Assembly: GCF_036850765.1 (NCBI RefSeq) | Contig: NC_089496.1 | Location: 46,056,113 to 46,120,112 of the forward strand | From: Saccopteryx bilineata | Lineage: Eukaryota; Chordata; Mammalia; Chiroptera; Emballonuridae | Direction: 5' to 3' | DNA length: 64,000 nucleotides | In this document: positions 62,128 through 64,000 of the stretch, piece by piece | How the letters are laid out: every line of letters starts with the position of its first letter | Position numbering within the stretch: the first letter of the stretch is position 1 | Program-made: the position numbers and the translations under genes | Notes under the pieces: model-generated | What the model was told of the DNA's origin: nothing | The model's database searches: none | Seen by the model: the letters and a program-made list of their open reading frames with translations, nothing else

Positions 62128-62168
62128 CTGACTGACCTCAGCGCTCCCCTCTTGTGTTGTTGTTCCAG
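62128..62168 (+). promoter_or_regulatory. CREB5: 3' splice site and branch-point region of the CREB5 exon
   Basis: Two overlapping CTGAC-type branch motifs lie at 62128-62132 and 62132-62136, placing the branch A 33-37 nt before the last intron base. A pyrimidine/GT-rich stretch and TTCCAG follow at 62163-62168. The spacing is typical of a mammalian acceptor. Which branch A is used cannot be told from sequence. Confidence 0.8.
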
Positions 62169-62492
62169 AGGTTGAAAGCCGCGTTGACTCACCACCCTGC
62201 CGCCATGTCCAATGGGAACATGAACACCATGGGCCACATGATGGAAATGATGGGCTCCCGGCAGGACCAGACGCCGCACCACCACATGCACTCGCACCCG
62301 CATCAGCACCAGACGCTGCCGGCCCATCACCCCTACCCGCACCAGCACCAGCACCCGGCACACCACCCCCATCCGCAGCCCCATCACCAGCAGAACCACC
62401 CCCATCATCACTCCCACTCCCACCTGCATGCGCACCCGGCACATCACCAGACCTCGCCACACCCGCCCCTGCACTCCAGCAACCAAGCACAG
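62169..62492 (+). CDS. CREB5: CREB5 internal coding exon (histidine-rich segment)
   Basis: This exon encodes 108 residues of CREB5 (CRE-BPa), a nuclear bZIP factor of the ATF2/ATF7 group that binds cAMP-response elements. The peptide opens with RLKAALTHHPAAMSNGNMN and a Met-rich stretch (GHMMEMMGS, residues 22-30). A His/Pro/Gln domain follows, with 29 His in about 66 residues (37-102), and it ends HSSNQAQ. I recognised it by recalled similarity to human CREB5; as I recall, human has Pro where this reads Ala in the LPAHHP motif, and HTGNQAQ at the end. The 5' border is a pyrimidine-rich tract ending TTCCAG before codon AGG; the 3' border is CAG|GTGAGA. Both junctions are phase 0 and the frame is open throughout. 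The zinc finger, bZIP and terminal exons are not in the window. The 135-150 aa antisense ORFs here are shadows. Confidence 0.95.
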
Positions 62493-62498
62493 GTGAGA
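62490..62498 (+). promoter_or_regulatory. CREB5: 5' splice site of the CREB5 exon
   Basis: The donor reads CAG|GTGAGA, close to the CAG|GTRAGT consensus, with the cut after 62492. It keeps the reading frame in phase 0. Reading on past it meets a stop at about 62532, which supports the donor as the true exon end. Confidence 0.9.
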
Positions 62499-64000
62499 CC
62501 CTTTCTGTTATCCCTGTCCCCGTCCTGTTGTTAACCGTGCACGCTCTCATGGGGGTCGTTGGCGGCAGCCTTGTTCAACCAGCCCACGCCCACGGGGCCA
62601 TCGGACACTCTGGGGAGCTCTGATTATTTGCTCGGAGGTCCTGGTTACCCATAAGATCCAACAGATCGTAGTTTCTGCAAGTGATACAGTAAATTTCAGG
62701 TCTAATCTCTAGGGACAAATGTAAATGTAAAATTCTCCAAAATGGGCCCTGGCCAGTTGGCTCAGCGGTAGAGCGTCGGCCTGGTGTGCGGGGGACCTGG
62801 GTTCGATTCCCGGCCAGGGCACATAGGAGAAGTGCCCATTTGCTTCTCCACCCCCCCCCCTCCTTCCTCTCTGTCTCTCTCTTCCCCTCCTGCAGCCAAG
62901 GCTCCATTGGAGCAAAGATGGCCCGGGCGCTGGGGATGGCTCCTTGGCCTCTGCCCCAGGCGCTAGAGTGGCTCTGGTCACCGCAGAGCGACGCCCCGGA
63001 GGGGCAGAGCATCGCCCCCTGGTGGGCAGAGCTTCGCCCCTGGTGGGCGTGCCAGGTGGATCCCGGTCGGGCGCATGCGGGAGTCTGACTGTCTCTCTCC
63101 GTTTCCAGCTTCAGAAAAATATAAAAAAAAAAAAAATTCTCCAAAATGTATTTTTGCAGTACATTACAAAGTTAATCCAAAAAAAAAAAAAAAAAAGATC
63201 AGTGTATCAGTGTGAAGAGTAAAGAGAATTTAAGCATATGAAGGAAGATGTGAAGAAAGGATGAGACTAGGTGAATGGTGACTGTGAGTCTAGCTACAAT
63301 GCTTCATAACACCATAGAGGCTCAATTTTGTCTCCGGTAAAATGGAAGTTAAATAGAATGGGCAATACTCTAAGTAACATTAGATGTTAAAAATCTAAAG
63401 AGTAACAATTCCAGACAGACAAAGGGGCTCGGTAATGGATGTCAGGGCATAAGGTGCTGTGTAAACGGCAAAGAGAGGTGACTCATCCACTCAATGTGAA
63501 ATGCGTTGGAGGGAGCAGACAAGAGCCAAGCTCTGTAGATCATCAGTTCAAGCGAGAGGCCAAATCCCAGGGGTGGGGAGTCACCAGGAGTGGCTAGAAA
63601 GAAAGCCAGCATTTAGACAGAGCTGAAAGAGGGTTGGGGGACCAGGCAGACGTTATGTCACCCAGCCCAAGAAGAGAGGCAGGTCTGTGTACCCGAGTGA
63701 GCGTTAGTAAGTGGATGAAGGGCATGTTTGGGAGCATGGCTAGCCCTAGACACTCTGGATCTTCAAGCAGGGTGACCTTCGGCAGTGCCTTCCACCCATT
63801 CTACACCACCAGCTTCCAGCCAGCTGGGTCAGAACGGTGTCTGACATCTGGGGCCACCAAATGACACTTAGTCATCTTCTGCCTCTGGACCTCACACTGG
63901 GCAGCTTCTTAGGTTCTTGAATCCCCTACCTTAATATGTACACTCCAGACCTGGACAGCCAGCCACAAAATAGATCATCCACAAGTAACTCTTAATAGAG
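62493..64000 (+). other. CREB5: Start of the next CREB5 intron
   Basis: From the donor to the right edge I see no further exon. It holds a Rhin-1-like SINE at 62745-63132 and an 18-nt A run near 63179. From 63230 on there is unique sequence with no coding potential that I trust; the short ORF at 63634-63864 has no recognisable features. Confidence 0.75.
62745..63132 (+). repeat. Rhin-1-like SINE close to the CREB5 exon
   Basis: A full-length sense-oriented copy 253 bp after the CREB5 donor, with intact box A and box B and an A tail. The TSD aaaattctccaaaatg (62729-62744 and 63133-63148) is perfect. ORFs of 60-189 aa here are frames through the SINE. Its 3' end contains an acceptor-like stretch. 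Confidence 0.94.

Larger units (their letters stand above)
1..62168 (+). other. CREB5: CREB5 intron upstream of the His-rich exon (incomplete)
   Basis: No other coding exon was recognised between the left edge and the acceptor at 62168. I looked for peptides of the zinc-finger part, the Ser/Met/Pro-rich part that should directly precede this exon, and the bZIP part, without success. The gene is known to span hundreds of kb in human, so an intron of more than 62 kb is plausible. A very short or untranslated alternative exon could have been missed. Confidence 0.75.

Noticed and set aside
1..62168. Other CREB5 exons
   Set aside because: I looked for the zinc-finger, the Ser/Met/Pro-rich and the bZIP peptides and saw none. 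Absence is not proven for very short or untranslated exons.
62098..62550. Antisense ORFs of 135-150 aa over the CREB5 exon
   Set aside because: They mirror the codon pattern of the His-rich sense exon, cross its splice sites and show only Gly/Ala/Val-rich low complexity.
1..64000. CRISPR arrays, operons, phage or endogenous retrovirus
   Set aside because: Nothing of the kind is visible; the sequence is mammalian intron, and no gag/pol/env-like frame or LTR pair was recognised.

Overview
The window is vertebrate nuclear DNA from a mammal. The SINE content points to a bat, probably of the horseshoe-bat side (Yinpterochiroptera). Five copies are a long tRNA-headed SINE resembling Rhin-1, and other tRNA-headed families, young-looking hAT elements with target-site duplications (TSDs), and old L1/L2/MIR/MER repeats accompany them. 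The species call rests on remembered repeat families, not on a database search.

There is one gene. A 324-bp internal coding exon at 62169-62492 (+) encodes the histidine-rich segment of CREB5 (CRE-BPa), a bZIP transcription factor, with clear splice sites on both sides. Everything upstream (1-62168) reads as one very large CREB5 intron, and 62493-64000 is the start of the next intron. No other CREB5 exon, no second gene and no intact viral or transposon ORF was recognised.

Layout: 1-9 kb holds an old repeat, a short SINE, a G-quadruplex motif, a MER5A-like relic, a 272-bp polypyrimidine tract and old L1 pieces, one split by a SINE. 9-16 kb is the transposon-rich part: an L1 piece, a Ves-like SINE, three Rhin-1-like SINEs (one nested in a hAT element), a 193-bp hairpin MITE-like element and a degenerate triplet block. 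16-28 kb is mostly unique AT-rich DNA with a (GT)n run, an L1 end, a composite SINE and a MIR. 28-35 kb carries L1/L2/MIR/Charlie relics and a 21-unit CTT repeat. 35-42 kb is mostly unique with one hAT and one composite SINE. 42-49 kb is again rich in SINEs and DNA transposons. 49-62 kb contains an L1 3' end, a U2 snRNA retropseudogene fragment with a TSD, a Tigger end, L2/MIR relics, a local 120-bp duplication and unique AT-rich blocks that may be regulatory.

I found no previously undescribed system. The best leads are the hairpin element, the TSD-flanked U2 fragment, the 120-bp duplication, the splice-acceptor-like 3' ends of sense-oriented SINEs, and several unique blocks that could be CREB5 enhancers.
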